Part shown: piece by piece, positions 15,937 to 24,099 of the stretch
How the letters are laid out: every line of letters begins with the position of its first letter
How positions within the stretch are numbered: the stretch's first letter is position 1
Origin: an uncultured Eubacteriales bacterium
GTDB taxonomy: Bacteria; Bacillota_I; Bacilli_A; RF39; UBA660
Reading direction: 5' to 3'
NCBI GenBank assembly: GCA_905188025.1
Contig: CAJJKI010000001.1
Location: 62,001 to 126,000 of the forward strand
Length of the DNA stretch: 64,000 nucleotides
Notes under the pieces: model-generated
Databases searched by the model: none
Told to the model about the DNA's origin: nothing
Seen by the model: the letters and a program-made list of their open reading frames with translations, nothing else
Program-made: the position numbers and the translations under genes

Positions 15937-17820
15937 CTACGCTACTAACCTAAGTTTTTTAACTTGCTCATCAATACTATCTATCTTTGTAGCATTATCT
16001 TCTGCTGGACTACTATTACTATTAGTTATCCAAAAAGCATCAGGTAATTCACTCTCTAATTTTTCCATTCCTTCATCTTCTAATTCTTGACTCTCTGTCT
16101 GAGGAAAACTATCTAACTTAAAACTAGCACTATCATCCTTATTATCCCTAAGACTAACTACATCTTCCATTGACATGTTCTCTCTATTTCCTTTAGTCTT
16201 ATCTAATGAATTACTAGCCTTATCATCAAATAACTTAATACTTTCAAAAGGATTACCTTCATTATTTTCAAATAGATTCTGATCATTTATCTTATCTAAA
16301 TATTCATGTGGAATACTAACTATAGGCTTTTCTTCCTTAATATTTGAATTATCTTTATCTACAAAAGATCCACTACTAATAATACCATCATGCTTATCAC
16401 TATCATAAGTATCACTAGATATATCATCTAATTCAAACATATCATCAGCTGGTTGTGTAGTCTTATCATCAAGTATATCTTCTATATCATTATCTACTTC
16501 TTCCATAACTAACTGTGGAGCTTCTTTCATCTTACTATCAGGTATCTCTTCATTTATAACCATCTCATATACCCTTCTAATAACTCCTGAAGTCTTCTCT
16601 CTTACAATATTAGTTCTAAATTCTTGAGAAGTATCTCTAACACTAACTATTTGATTATCTAAAACTATCTTCTCATCATCATTATCATCTTTAGTATCAA
16701 ATATATCTCCAAATCTCTTCTTATCACAAATAAACTCCATATCTTGAGCATTAAGTTCACTAAGAAAAGTACTATTATCATTAATTAATTCTTCCAGTCT
16801 ATTACTTTCTTCATTAATACTCTTTCTAATTCTCATAATTATCTTAGAATTATCTTCTAAAGAAGTCTCTATATATCCTAATTGTTCTTGTATCTTAACT
16901 CTTCCAAAAGGATCAACAACAAATTTCTTTCCTAATGTACCTAAATAAGATACTCTTTTCTTAATTAAATCTAATAACTGTTCTCTCTTATCAATTAACT
17001 TATCATATTCATCCATCTCACTAGCTATTAATCTAGCTATCTTAATCAAAGATAATTGATATCTTACTTTAACAGCTTCCATTCTTAAATTATCTAATAT
17101 TTCTTTATTCTCTTTACTAGGATTACTCTCATAACATATCTTACCGGTTTCTAGTAGTTCTTCTTTTTCTTGTCTCCTACTAGTAATAGTCCTATATGTC
17201 TCATCCATAAATTCTTTATCTTGAATTAACTTATTCAAGTCCATTCCATTATCTTCATATTCATTTCTAACACTAGTATAAGCTGATACTGTCTCTTTTC
17301 TACCTTCAGCATTTACAAAAGACTTCCTAAGTTCATCTTCTAATCTTTTAAATTTATCTCTAGCATTAGCTCTCTTCTTATCTTCATTAATTAGCTGTTC
17401 ATTCCATTCCTCTAGTTCTTTCTTTAATTCTTGAATATTCTTCTTATTAACTAAATATCCAAGAACTAAATTCTTTCTATTCCTAATCTTCTCAATATCT
17501 ATCTCATCTAATTCACTAAGACTCAATTTCTTATCAGTATACATTTTATATATATTTTTAAACTTATATTGAGTTTCTTCTAACTGAATATAACTATTAT
17601 CTATTTCTTCTAATTCATCTAATTCTTCTTCTAGAGTCTGATTATGCTTATATTCTTTAATTCTTCTAACTAACTCTTGAAAACTCTTCTCATCAATCTT
17701 CTTAGAAAGTATTGCATATCTATCAAGAGCATCTTCTCTTAATCTATCATCATCTACTCTACTAAGTAAACTCTCAGTCATCTTCAAAAGTTTAAAATCT
17801 TTATCATTAATATCTATCAC
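15937..17820 (-). CDS. Large acidic coiled-coil protein, unknown
   Basis: 627 residues starting at a GTG (17820) with GAGGAGGTGATTAT. The N-terminal ~390 residues are heptad-rich helix (many ELEEIDN and RREEKEEL-like runs). The C-terminal ~230 residues are acidic, Ser/Asp-rich and probably disordered (DDIEDILDDKTTQPADD and similar). No signal peptide, span or catalytic motif. It lies 36 bases after the 550-residue coiled-coil gene and shares its promoter. Length, layout and pairing suggest two parts of one structural complex, for example division, polarity or cytoskeleton-like, which is inference. Confidence 0.65.
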   Translation of the reverse strand: MIDINDKDFKLLKMTESLLSRVDDDRLREDALDRYAILSKKIDEKSFQELVRRIKEYKHNQTLEEELDELEEIDNSYIQLEETQYKFKNIYKMYTDKKLSLSELDEIDIEKIRNRKNLVLGYLVNKKNIQELKKELEEWNEQLINEDKKRANARDKFKRLEDELRKSFVNAEGRKETVSAYTSVRNEYEDNGMDLNKLIQDKEFMDETYRTITSRRQEKEELLETGKICYESNPSKENKEILDNLRMEAVKVRYQLSLIKIARLIASEMDEYDKLIDKREQLLDLIKKRVSYLGTLGKKFVVDPFGRVKIQEQLGYIETSLEDNSKIIMRIRKSINEESNRLEELINDNSTFLSELNAQDMEFICDKKRFGDIFDTKDDNDDEKIVLDNQIVSVRDTSQEFRTNIVREKTSGVIRRVYEMVINEEIPDSKMKEAPQLVMEEVDNDIEDILDDKTTQPADDMFELDDISSDTYDSDKHDGIISSGSFVDKDNSNIKEEKPIVSIPHEYLDKINDQNLFENNEGNPFESIKLFDDKASNSLDKTKGNRENMSMEDVVSLRDNKDDSASFKLDSFPQTESQELEDEGMEKLESELPDAFWITNSNSSPAEDNATKIDSIDEQVKKLRLVA

Positions 17821-17855
17821 ATAATCACCTCCTCAGAAAAATATATATCTATATA

Positions 17856-19502
17856 TTACATTGGAATACTAGGAAATACATCATTACTACCAAAGAATTC
17901 ATTATTATCTTCTATCTTTTTCGCATCAAAATTCTTCATATATTCATCTATTGATATATCAGGTAATTTCTTCTCTCTAACTGGTTCATCATGTTCTTCT
18001 AATACTTTATTATTAAGTAATTCATCTATATTCTTTGGTTTAACAGTCTTATCTTGATTCTTAAATTCATCAAATAATTCTTTCTCTATCTCTATTTTAT
18101 CTTTTAATATTACTGGTTCTTCTTTCTCTTTAACAGTCTCTTCCACTACTGGCTTATCTATCTTTCTATCCATTCTAAGTTCTAATTTATTTTCTTCTTC
18201 TAATGGTTTCTCTATTTCATTACTCTTTGTACTAGCCTTAATAGTTTCAAAACTAAAATCTTTCTTCTTACCAGCTTGAAGCACAGAATTTTGTTGTTGT
18301 TCTAACATAATTCTAGTTCTTTTCTCCATCTCTTTCTTTCTAGCTTCTTCAATTATCTTCTGTCTCTTAAGAATTTCTTCCTGTCTTCTCTTCTCTATTT
18401 CTAATTTCTTTTTTCTCTCTTCTTCTTCTAATTTCTTCTTCTCTTCAAGTATTCTCTCTTGACGTTTCTTTTCATTCTCTATTAATACTCTTAATACTCC
18501 TTGAAATTCTTCACTATTATTCTCTTCATCTATCTCAGATAAAGCTTCTAATTTTCTTTCTTTCTCAATAGTTAAATCTTCTAAAGTATTAATATCTTGC
18601 TGTTCCATCAATATAGTATTATATTGCTTACTAACAGTATCTATCACCATATTAACAAAATCTTTATTCTTAATATATTTAAATAGATCATTAACTTCTT
18701 TTCTCTTCTTAAGTAATTCATCATAACTATCTACATCACGATTAAATACTTCCATTAATCTAAGCAAACTAAGTTTATCCTTATATTTAATATAATCATC
18801 TTTAACTTCTTCTAAAATAGTCTCACAATCATTAAGTACATTAAGTGGAGAAGTCTTTGCAGCCTCTAAATTAAGTTCTGCTAATGTTAATGATTTCTCA
18901 GTCTCATAATAAGCAAACTCTATCTCATCCTTAGCATCTAATAGATCATATAATCCATTCTTTTCAAATGCATCAGTTAATAATTCTTTAAACTTACTCT
19001 CAAGTTCTATATTCAAACTCTTATTAATATCTATTCTCTTACTAGCTAAAGATATCTTACTAGATAAATTTTTAACTTCTTCCTTTAATTCTTCTTGTAA
19101 TTTAATATTCTTAGTATATTTATCAATTATTCTAACTCTTGATTCTAAAGTATCTAGTGTATTGGCTCCCACTATATCCTGAACATTAAGAGTCTCTCCC
19201 GTCAATTGATAATGATCATTGCATCTCTTTTCAATATAAGAAAGTCTTTGATTAATTAAATCAATTAGCATTGTAACGCGTTTCTTCTCTTCATCAAGTA
19301 ATCCACATTCTCTATTTGCTAATGCATAATATTCTTCTTCATATGTTTCATTAGTTGCTTCAATAATCTTATATTCTAATTTAGTTAATTGTTTGATAAT
19401 CATATCTTTCTCTTCACGACCCTTAACTAAATTCAAACTATTAGAAAACATTTCATACTGTCTTAAATATTGAACTACATTGCCACTATTATAATTTGCC
19501 AT
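17856..19502 (-). CDS. Large coiled-coil protein with charged single-helix region
   Basis: 548 residues from the ATG at 19502 (site AGAGGTGG; a TTG two codons earlier is possible). Order: helical N-terminal domain (~1-340), an almost pure Glu/Lys/Arg/Ile helix (~345-420, for example EEKKKLEEEERKKKLEIEKR) like a single alpha-helix rod, then a Lys/Glu/Pro-rich disordered tail ending FFGSNDVFPSIPM. A short conserved tail like this often acts as a docking peptide. First gene of the unit, with a consensus promoter at 19538-19566. I do not recognise the family. Confidence 0.65.
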   Translation of the reverse strand: MANYNSGNVVQYLRQYEMFSNSLNLVKGREEKDMIIKQLTKLEYKIIEATNETYEEEYYALANRECGLLDEEKKRVTMLIDLINQRLSYIEKRCNDHYQLTGETLNVQDIVGANTLDTLESRVRIIDKYTKNIKLQEELKEEVKNLSSKISLASKRIDINKSLNIELESKFKELLTDAFEKNGLYDLLDAKDEIEFAYYETEKSLTLAELNLEAAKTSPLNVLNDCETILEEVKDDYIKYKDKLSLLRLMEVFNRDVDSYDELLKKRKEVNDLFKYIKNKDFVNMVIDTVSKQYNTILMEQQDINTLEDLTIEKERKLEALSEIDEENNSEEFQGVLRVLIENEKKRQERILEEKKKLEEEERKKKLEIEKRRQEEILKRQKIIEEARKKEMEKRTRIMLEQQQNSVLQAGKKKDFSFETIKASTKSNEIEKPLEEENKLELRMDRKIDKPVVEETVKEKEEPVILKDKIEIEKELFDEFKNQDKTVKPKNIDELLNNKVLEEHDEPVREKKLPDISIDEYMKNFDAKKIEDNNEFFGSNDVFPSIPM

Positions 19503-19537
19503 TGCCAACCACCTCTATTTTATAATCATACAATTTA

Positions 19538-19566
19538 ATTATATAGAGATTTTCTCTTTTTGTCAA
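19538..19566 (-). promoter_or_regulatory. Consensus sigma-A promoter of the coiled-coil operon
   Basis: Minus strand: TTGACA at 19566-19561, 17-base spacer, TATAAT at 19543-19538. It diverges from the tRNA operon promoter. Confidence 0.85.
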
Positions 19567-19670
19567 TTGTTTCACCTATATTATCTTCTTAAAATAATCT
19601 CTTATTTTTATATTTTTTCTTTATTTTGCAATAAATGTCTCATTTTTTATACTTTTTTTTATAAAAAGGG

Positions 19671-19699
19671 TTGATATTTTATTTTTTTTATTATATAAT
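19671..19699 (+). promoter_or_regulatory. Sigma-A promoter of the tRNA operon
   Basis: TTGATA at 19671-19676, 17-base T-rich spacer, TATAAT at 19694-19699, 38 bases before tRNA-Leu. Confidence 0.8.
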
Positions 19700-19736
19700 T
19701 AACTAGCAAACACGAAAAGTGCTTGATAACAATCTT

Positions 19737-19825
19737 GCCTGAGTGGCGGAATAGGTAGACGCACAGGACTTAAAATCCTGCGAGATTTAACCCTCGTGTC
19801 GGTTCAAGTCCGACCTTAGGCACCA
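19737..19825 (+). tRNA. tRNA-Leu (anticodon TAA)
   Basis: Acceptor GCCTGAG pairs with CTTAGGC, discriminator A, CCA encoded. Anticodon stem CAGGA/TCCTG encloses CTTAAAA, so the anticodon is TAA. The long variable arm is as expected for leucine. First of five tRNA genes. Confidence 0.95.
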
Positions 19826-19834
19826 TTTATTGTT

Positions 19835-19927
19835 GGAGGAATACCCAAGTCCGGTTGAAGGGATCGGTCTTGAAAACCGAGAGGCCGCGAAAGCGACGCA
19901 GGGGTTCGAATCCCTTTTCCTCCGCCA
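19835..19927 (+). tRNA. tRNA-Ser (anticodon TGA)
   Basis: Acceptor GGAGGAA/TTCCTCC, discriminator G, encoded CCA. Anticodon loop CTTGAAA gives TGA. The long variable arm (GGCCGCGAAAGCGACGC region) is typical of serine. Confidence 0.95.
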
Positions 19928-19947
19928 TTTATAATTTATATATTTAT

Positions 19948-20024
19948 CGCGGGATGGAGCAGTCCGGTAGCTCGCTGGGCTCATAACCCAGAGGTCGTTG
20001 GTTCAAATCCAGCTCCCGCAACCA
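19948..20024 (+). tRNA. Initiator tRNA-fMet (anticodon CAT)
   Basis: The first base C faces A at position 72 (CGCGGGA with TCCCGCA), and the anticodon stem CTGGG/CCCAG has three consecutive G-C pairs. Both are hallmarks of the initiator tRNA. CCA is encoded. Confidence 0.95.
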
Positions 20025-20025
20025 T

Positions 20026-20102
20026 GGTTCCGTGGTGTAGTGGTCTATCACGTCTGCCTGTCACGCAGAAGATCGCGGGTTCAAATCCCGTCGGAACCGC
20101 CA
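20026..20102 (+). tRNA. tRNA-Asp (anticodon GTC)
   Basis: Acceptor GGTTCCG/CGGAACC, discriminator G, encoded CCA. Anticodon stem TCTGC/GCAGA with loop CTGTCAC gives GTC. One base after tRNA-fMet. Confidence 0.95.
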
Positions 20103-20112
20103 TTATTTTTTT

Positions 20113-20188
<76 letters not shown>

Positions 20189-20193
20189 TTTAA

Positions 20194-20230
20194 AAAACAA
20201 TAACCTACTCTGTTAGGTTTTTTTATTGTC
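20194..20230 (+). terminator. Intrinsic terminator of the tRNA operon
   Basis: AACCTA pairs with TAGGTT around a short loop, followed by a T run, six bases after tRNA-Phe. Confidence 0.85.
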
Positions 20231-20599
20231 TTTTTAGCCAAAATAAAACTAAGTCCCAACAACTTAGTTAATATAGAATAAAGCAGTCTCCAAGTTCTAT
20301 TCTTTGACAAAAAAATAATGATTAAAAAGTAAACGACCGGCACAACTTCGGCATTTCATCGAAATATTTTTATATTCCTACACTTAAGATTACTAATATT
20401 ACTATTAGTATCCGCTATAGTTAGTGACTTATCTATCCTCTATTTACTTATATAAATAATAACATGCTTTTAAGAAAAATATAATAAAATCAAAAATTAC
20501 AAAAAAATAAAAACGCCCTTACTTTTCTCCTCATTTTTAGGTATCCATTATATCTACTTTTCCTTAGGAGAATATACTATTAATGAAAGGAGTGATCTT
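20231..20599. other. Non-coding stretch between tRNA operon and YjcZ-like gene
   Basis: About 370 bases without a credible gene. Small inverted repeats are visible (AACTAAG/CTTAGTT near 20249-20275; AGAATA/TATTCT near 20276-20305) but no tRNA, repeat family or clear promoter. Reverse-strand open frames here and across the tRNAs are shadows. The region just before 20600 should contain the YjcZ-like promoter; sporulation sigma consensus boxes are not convincing to me. Confidence 0.5.
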
Positions 20600-20761
20600 A
20601 TGTATTACGGTTATGGTTATCCTGGATATGGCTATGGTTACGGCTATGGCGGTGGCTGGGTATGGGCTATCCTTATAGTACTTCTAATTCTCTTCCTCGT
20701 ATTTTGGACTCCTGGTGCTAACCAAAGACCAAATCATCACTGCTGTTGCAACAACAATTAA
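20600..20761 (+). CDS. YjcZ-like small Gly/Tyr-rich membrane protein
   Basis: 53 residues, start ATG at 20600 with GAAAGGAGTGATCTT. Order: a tyrosine/glycine-rich N-terminus (repeated GYGY), a hydrophobic span of ~18 residues (WAILIVLLILFLVFW), and a polar tail with three consecutive cysteines (HHCCCNNN). This matches the YjcZ family of small sporulation-associated proteins (GYGxGxA...LIVVLFILLIIV). The Cys3 end is unusual for the family. It is followed by a strong terminator and stands alone. Confidence 0.75.
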   Translation: MYYGYGYPGYGYGYGYGGGWVWAILIVLLILFLVFWTPGANQRPNHHCCCNNN

Positions 20762-20786
20762 AAAATCGGGACTCCCCGATTTTTAT
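20760..20786. terminator. Intrinsic terminator, probably bidirectional
   Basis: AAAAATCGGG and CCCGATTTTT enclose a short loop between the YjcZ-like gene and convergent recO, with A and T runs on both sides. Confidence 0.85.
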
Positions 20787-21514
20787 ATTTTCTCCAAATT
20801 CTTCAAAAACTCTCTACTTTTCAAATATATTCCTGAATACCTGTCATAGTAGTCATATATAAATTGTGATAATTCATTTTGAATCTTCTCTGACACATCC
20901 AACTTTGTTATCTTACTAATATCTACATAATAAAACATTCTAAGAAGCTTAATTGTCTTAATATTAACAATAACCTCTCCTGCTGCACAATTCTTGCAAA
21001 GATATCCACCCTTATAACTAGAAATAGTTACAATATCATGTTTACTACCACAATTAACACATTCATCAACTACTGGTCTAATACCTAAATGATCTAGCAT
21101 CTTAAGTTCAAAAATATTAGCTATTATCTTATAATCATACCCTTCGTCTATCTTCTTCAAACTAGCAATAAGCGTATCATATACTTCTCTTGATTCATCA
21201 TGTTTATATACCCTATCAGCTAACTCCAACAAATAAACAGCATAACTCATAAGATTAATATCTTTCTTAATATTTTTAAACATATCAATAACATCCACTT
21301 CAATCAAAGTAGAAAGTCCATTCTCACTATATTTAACATGAAAATATCCATAAGTCATCTTCGTAGCAACTGATTTCAAAATACTATTAACCCTCTTCGT
21401 ACCTCTAGCAATAACTCCAATAATTCCATATTCTGGTGTTAATATATTTATAATCTTACTACTCTCTTTATAATCAACCTCTGATACTACAATACCCTCT
21501 ATCTTCTTAAACAT
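20783..21514 (-). CDS. recO: DNA repair protein RecO
   Basis: 243 residues, usual length. The N-terminal OB fold is KIEGIVVSEVDYKESSKIINILT..GIIGVIARGTKR. The zinc finger CVNCG...CKNC lies at about 151-174. RecO loads RecA on SSB-coated DNA and anneals strands with RecR. It sits one base after the tiny yqzL gene and downstream of era, the conserved era-yqzL-recO order of Bacilli. Confidence 0.93.
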   Translation of the reverse strand: MFKKIEGIVVSEVDYKESSKIINILTPEYGIIGVIARGTKRVNSILKSVATKMTYGYFHVKYSENGLSTLIEVDVIDMFKNIKKDINLMSYAVYLLELADRVYKHDESREVYDTLIASLKKIDEGYDYKIIANIFELKMLDHLGIRPVVDECVNCGSKHDIVTISSYKGGYLCKNCAAGEVIVNIKTIKLLRMFYYVDISKITKLDVSEKIQNELSQFIYDYYDRYSGIYLKSREFLKNLEKI

Positions 21515-21515
21515 T

Positions 21516-21608
21516 CTATTTCTCTTTTCTAGACAATTTCTTATATTCTAAATAATATTCTATCTTACCTGTCTTTTTAAATAAATCAAAACATTCTTTA
21601 CTTGTCAT
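21516..21608 (-). CDS. yqzL: YqzL-like peptide
   Basis: 30 residues, MTSKECFDLFKKTGKIEYYL plus a basic tail. It resembles YqzL (WxxFxxTGxIxxYLxYK), the ~45-residue peptide between era and recO in Bacillus. Start ATG at 21608 with AGGTGATAAAG; the TAG ends one base before the recO ATG, so translation is coupled. Too short for most gene finders. Function unknown in the family. Confidence 0.75.
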   Translation of the reverse strand: MTSKECFDLFKKTGKIEYYLEYKKLSRKEK

Positions 21609-21655
21609 CTTTATCACCTAATAATATTATGGTGATCTTTTTTTATTTTCAAACA

Positions 21656-22549
21656 TTATTTATCAAAATTAAATTCTTCATAACCAATTTCATTCAAAAA
21701 CTTCTCTCGATCACGCCATTTAGGAATAACTTTAACAAATAACTCTAAGTATACTTTTCTTCCAAGAAATGGTTCTATATCCATCCTTGCTCTAGTACCT
21801 ATCTCTTTAATCATCGTGCCATTCTTTCCTACTAGTATTCTCTTAAGATTCTCTCTATCTACTACAATAGTAGCTTTAATATTGACACTATCTCTTCCAT
21901 ATTCCATCGAATCAGTTATAACACTAACACTATGAGGAACCTCTTCAAAAGTTAACTCCAATATCTTCTCTCTAATAAGTTCTGATACCATAAAATTAAC
22001 TGGCTTATCAGTATACATATCTTCATCATAATACTTAATATTATCAGTAAGTTTACTCTTAAGTACTGTAATTAATCTATCAACATTATCCATCTTTCTA
22101 GCAGATATTGGTACTATCTCATCAAAATTATATAAATCCTTATATTGATCTATCTTCTTAAGTATCTCTTCCTTAGGTAACTTATCTATCTTATTAATAA
22201 CTAATATAACCGGTACCTCTACTTTTTTAAGAACATCTATCACAAACATATCTCCCTTACCAAGAGGTTCAGTTATATCTACTAAAAACAGTACCACATC
22301 AACATCCTCTAGTGAATAATATGCTTCCTTATTCAAAATACGTCCTAGCTTATTCTTAGGTTTATGAATACCTGGAGTATCTACAAATACCATCTGACTA
22401 TCTTCATCAGTTCTAATCCCCTGAATAACATTTCTTGTAGTTTGAGGCTTATCTGAAGTAATTGCCACCTTATGACCAATAATAGCATTAAGTAAAGTAC
22501 TCTTTCCTACATTAGGACGACCTACTAATCCAATAAAACCACTCTTCAT
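21656..22549 (-). CDS. era: Ribosome-assembly GTPase Era
   Basis: 297 residues. G1 GRPNVGKSTLLN at about 10-21, switch region DKPQTTR, G3 DTPGIHKP, G4 NKID, G5 SARK, then a C-terminal KH domain (IKATIVVDRENLKRILVGKNGTMIKEIG). Era binds the 3' end of 16S rRNA and checks small-subunit maturation. It lies 12 bases after cdd and follows ybeY, the standard Bacilli order. Confidence 0.97.
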   Translation of the reverse strand: MKSGFIGLVGRPNVGKSTLLNAIIGHKVAITSDKPQTTRNVIQGIRTDEDSQMVFVDTPGIHKPKNKLGRILNKEAYYSLEDVDVVLFLVDITEPLGKGDMFVIDVLKKVEVPVILVINKIDKLPKEEILKKIDQYKDLYNFDEIVPISARKMDNVDRLITVLKSKLTDNIKYYDEDMYTDKPVNFMVSELIREKILELTFEEVPHSVSVITDSMEYGRDSVNIKATIVVDRENLKRILVGKNGTMIKEIGTRARMDIEPFLGRKVYLELFVKVIPKWRDREKFLNEIGYEEFNFDK

Positions 22550-22561
22550 AATTACCTCCCA

Positions 22562-22945
22562 CTATAAATCATTTGCATCAAATGGATATGGACAACATTC
22601 ACTTACAGTGTATTCTTTTCTATTACCTTCCTTATCCATCAAAATAATCTTTCCATCCGGATTCATAAATTCTGTTATTACCTGACGACATATAAAACAA
22701 GGCATAGACATTTTCTTACCACTAACCATCAAATACAAATTCTTAAAATCTCCCTTTCTATATCCCATTGTAATAGCAGTAGTAAAAGCATTACGTTCAG
22801 CACATATACTAGCACCATATGATGCATTCTCTACATTTACTCCTGGAATATATTTACCATCCTTCATCTCAATTATTGCTGCTACCTGAAACTTTGAATA
22901 AGGTGCATAAGCCTTATCCAATAACTTAATTAATTCATCCTTCAT
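22562..22945 (-). CDS. cdd: Cytidine deaminase
   Basis: 127 residues, usual tetrameric Cdd length. Zinc site: CAERNA (Cys ligand and catalytic Glu) and PCFICRQV (two Cys ligands). KAYAPYSKFQVAA and NVENASYGASICAERNA match the nucleoside pocket. Normal family motif is PCGxCRQ; here PCFIC keeps both ligands. Salvages cytidine and deoxycytidine to uridine. Part of the ybeY-cdd-era unit. Confidence 0.95.
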   Translation of the reverse strand: MKDELIKLLDKAYAPYSKFQVAAIIEMKDGKYIPGVNVENASYGASICAERNAFTTAITMGYRKGDFKNLYLMVSGKKMSMPCFICRQVITEFMNPDGKIILMDKEGNRKEYTVSECCPYPFDANDL

Positions 22946-22956
22946 CTAATCAGCTC

Positions 22957-23397
22957 CTATCTTTTAATATTATAACCATCTAACAATTTATTTTGTAAAT
23001 CAAACATTTCCTTCTCATCATCTGGCTCCATATGATCATATCCAAGTAAATGTAAAATACCATGTGTAGCTAAAAAACATATCTCTCTTTCTCTAGAATG
23101 ACCATATTCTTCTGCCTGCTGATAACACTTCTCAATTGATATATATATATCTCCTAACAACCTAAAATCCTTATATTCAACGTCCATATTATCCTCAAGA
23201 GCAAAACTTATCACATCAGTCTCCCTATCTACTCCACGATACATATTATTAATCTCATGAATTCTCTCATTATCTATAATAATAATATTAAATTCACACT
23301 TCTCTAATTCCAACTCTTTAACTACATAATCAATATAACTATTTAATTTTTCTAACTCTAATACCTCATTATCAGTATCATTTATAATTTCAAACAT
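22957..23397 (-). CDS. ybeY: Endoribonuclease YbeY
   Basis: 146 residues. Zinc motif HGILHLLGYDH at about 120-130, with three His ligands. Upstream RETDVISFAL is also a family signature. It acts in 16S rRNA 3'-end maturation and ribosome quality control. Located between the VanZ gene (nine bases away) and cdd. Confidence 0.96.
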   Translation of the reverse strand: MFEIINDTDNEVLELEKLNSYIDYVVKELELEKCEFNIIIIDNERIHEINNMYRGVDRETDVISFALEDNMDVEYKDFRLLGDIYISIEKCYQQAEEYGHSREREICFLATHGILHLLGYDHMEPDDEKEMFDLQNKLLDGYNIKR

Positions 23398-23405
23398 ATA
23401 CCCTC

Positions 23406-24008
23406 CTATAAATAATTTAATACATTAATATCTAAAGAAAACAATACCACTAATATAATTAATAAAATAACTACTATATTAATAAAAGCATCACTCTTCA
23501 TAAACTTAGGTAGTTTCCCTTTAATAGCCATAAGTCCTACATACAATAAATATCCTACAAAACCTCCAAGTACATTAAATACTACAATATCTATATTAAA
23601 TCCTCTTCCCATATAATATTGAAGCCCTTCAGTAAGCCCTGCTACCAAAAGAGATACCATCAGCATTGTTCCTGCTTTCCTATTACTAAGATAATATGAA
23701 GCAAAAAATCCTAAAGGAACAAATATAAGTATATTATGTATTATAAATCCATAATTAGCAGTAATATCATCAAATAATCCCACTATTGGTATTAAATTAA
23801 TTCCTACATTACTCTTTCTCATTAAAATATAATATAAACATAATATATATATAATAAAAATCCATGATAATAGTTCCTTATGCAAAACAAGCTTCTTACT
23901 TCCTCTAAATAAATATGCTCCTCTAATAGTAACAGCTACAATAGATATAAATGTTATCATTGGCCATATACTATCCCACATATCTTCTATAATACTTTTT
24001 ACTACCAT
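23406..24008 (-). CDS. VanZ-family membrane protein
   Basis: 200 residues with five spans. VanZ pattern: NLIPIVGLFDDI...NILIFVPLGFFASYYL, then TEGLQYYMGRGFNIDIVVFNVLGGFVGYLL. VanZ relatives give low-level teicoplanin resistance in enterococci, but most family members have unknown roles in the envelope. The start at 24008 has AAAGGAGTGAAATA. Probably first gene of the VanZ-ybeY-cdd-era-yqzL-recO unit. Confidence 0.8.
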   Translation of the reverse strand: MVVKSIIEDMWDSIWPMITFISIVAVTIRGAYLFRGSKKLVLHKELLSWIFIIYILCLYYILMRKSNVGINLIPIVGLFDDITANYGFIIHNILIFVPLGFFASYYLSNRKAGTMLMVSLLVAGLTEGLQYYMGRGFNIDIVVFNVLGGFVGYLLYVGLMAIKGKLPKFMKSDAFINIVVILLIILVVLFSLDINVLNYL

Positions 24009-24070
24009 TATTTCACTCCTTTAATTCTCTCATTTATAATTTTACTACAAAATCACTAAAAATAAAAGTA

Positions 24071-24099
24071 AAAGAAGACTTATTTTCTCTTATAAGTCT
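24071..24099 (-). terminator. Intrinsic terminator of the 748-residue gene
   Basis: Minus-strand AGACTTAT pairs with ATAAGTCT and is followed by a T-rich run; overlaps the 3' end of the gene. Confidence 0.75.

Noticed and set aside
20231..20599. Further tRNA or small RNA after tRNA-Phe
   Set aside because: Only short imperfect hairpins; no cloverleaf or promoter-terminator pair.
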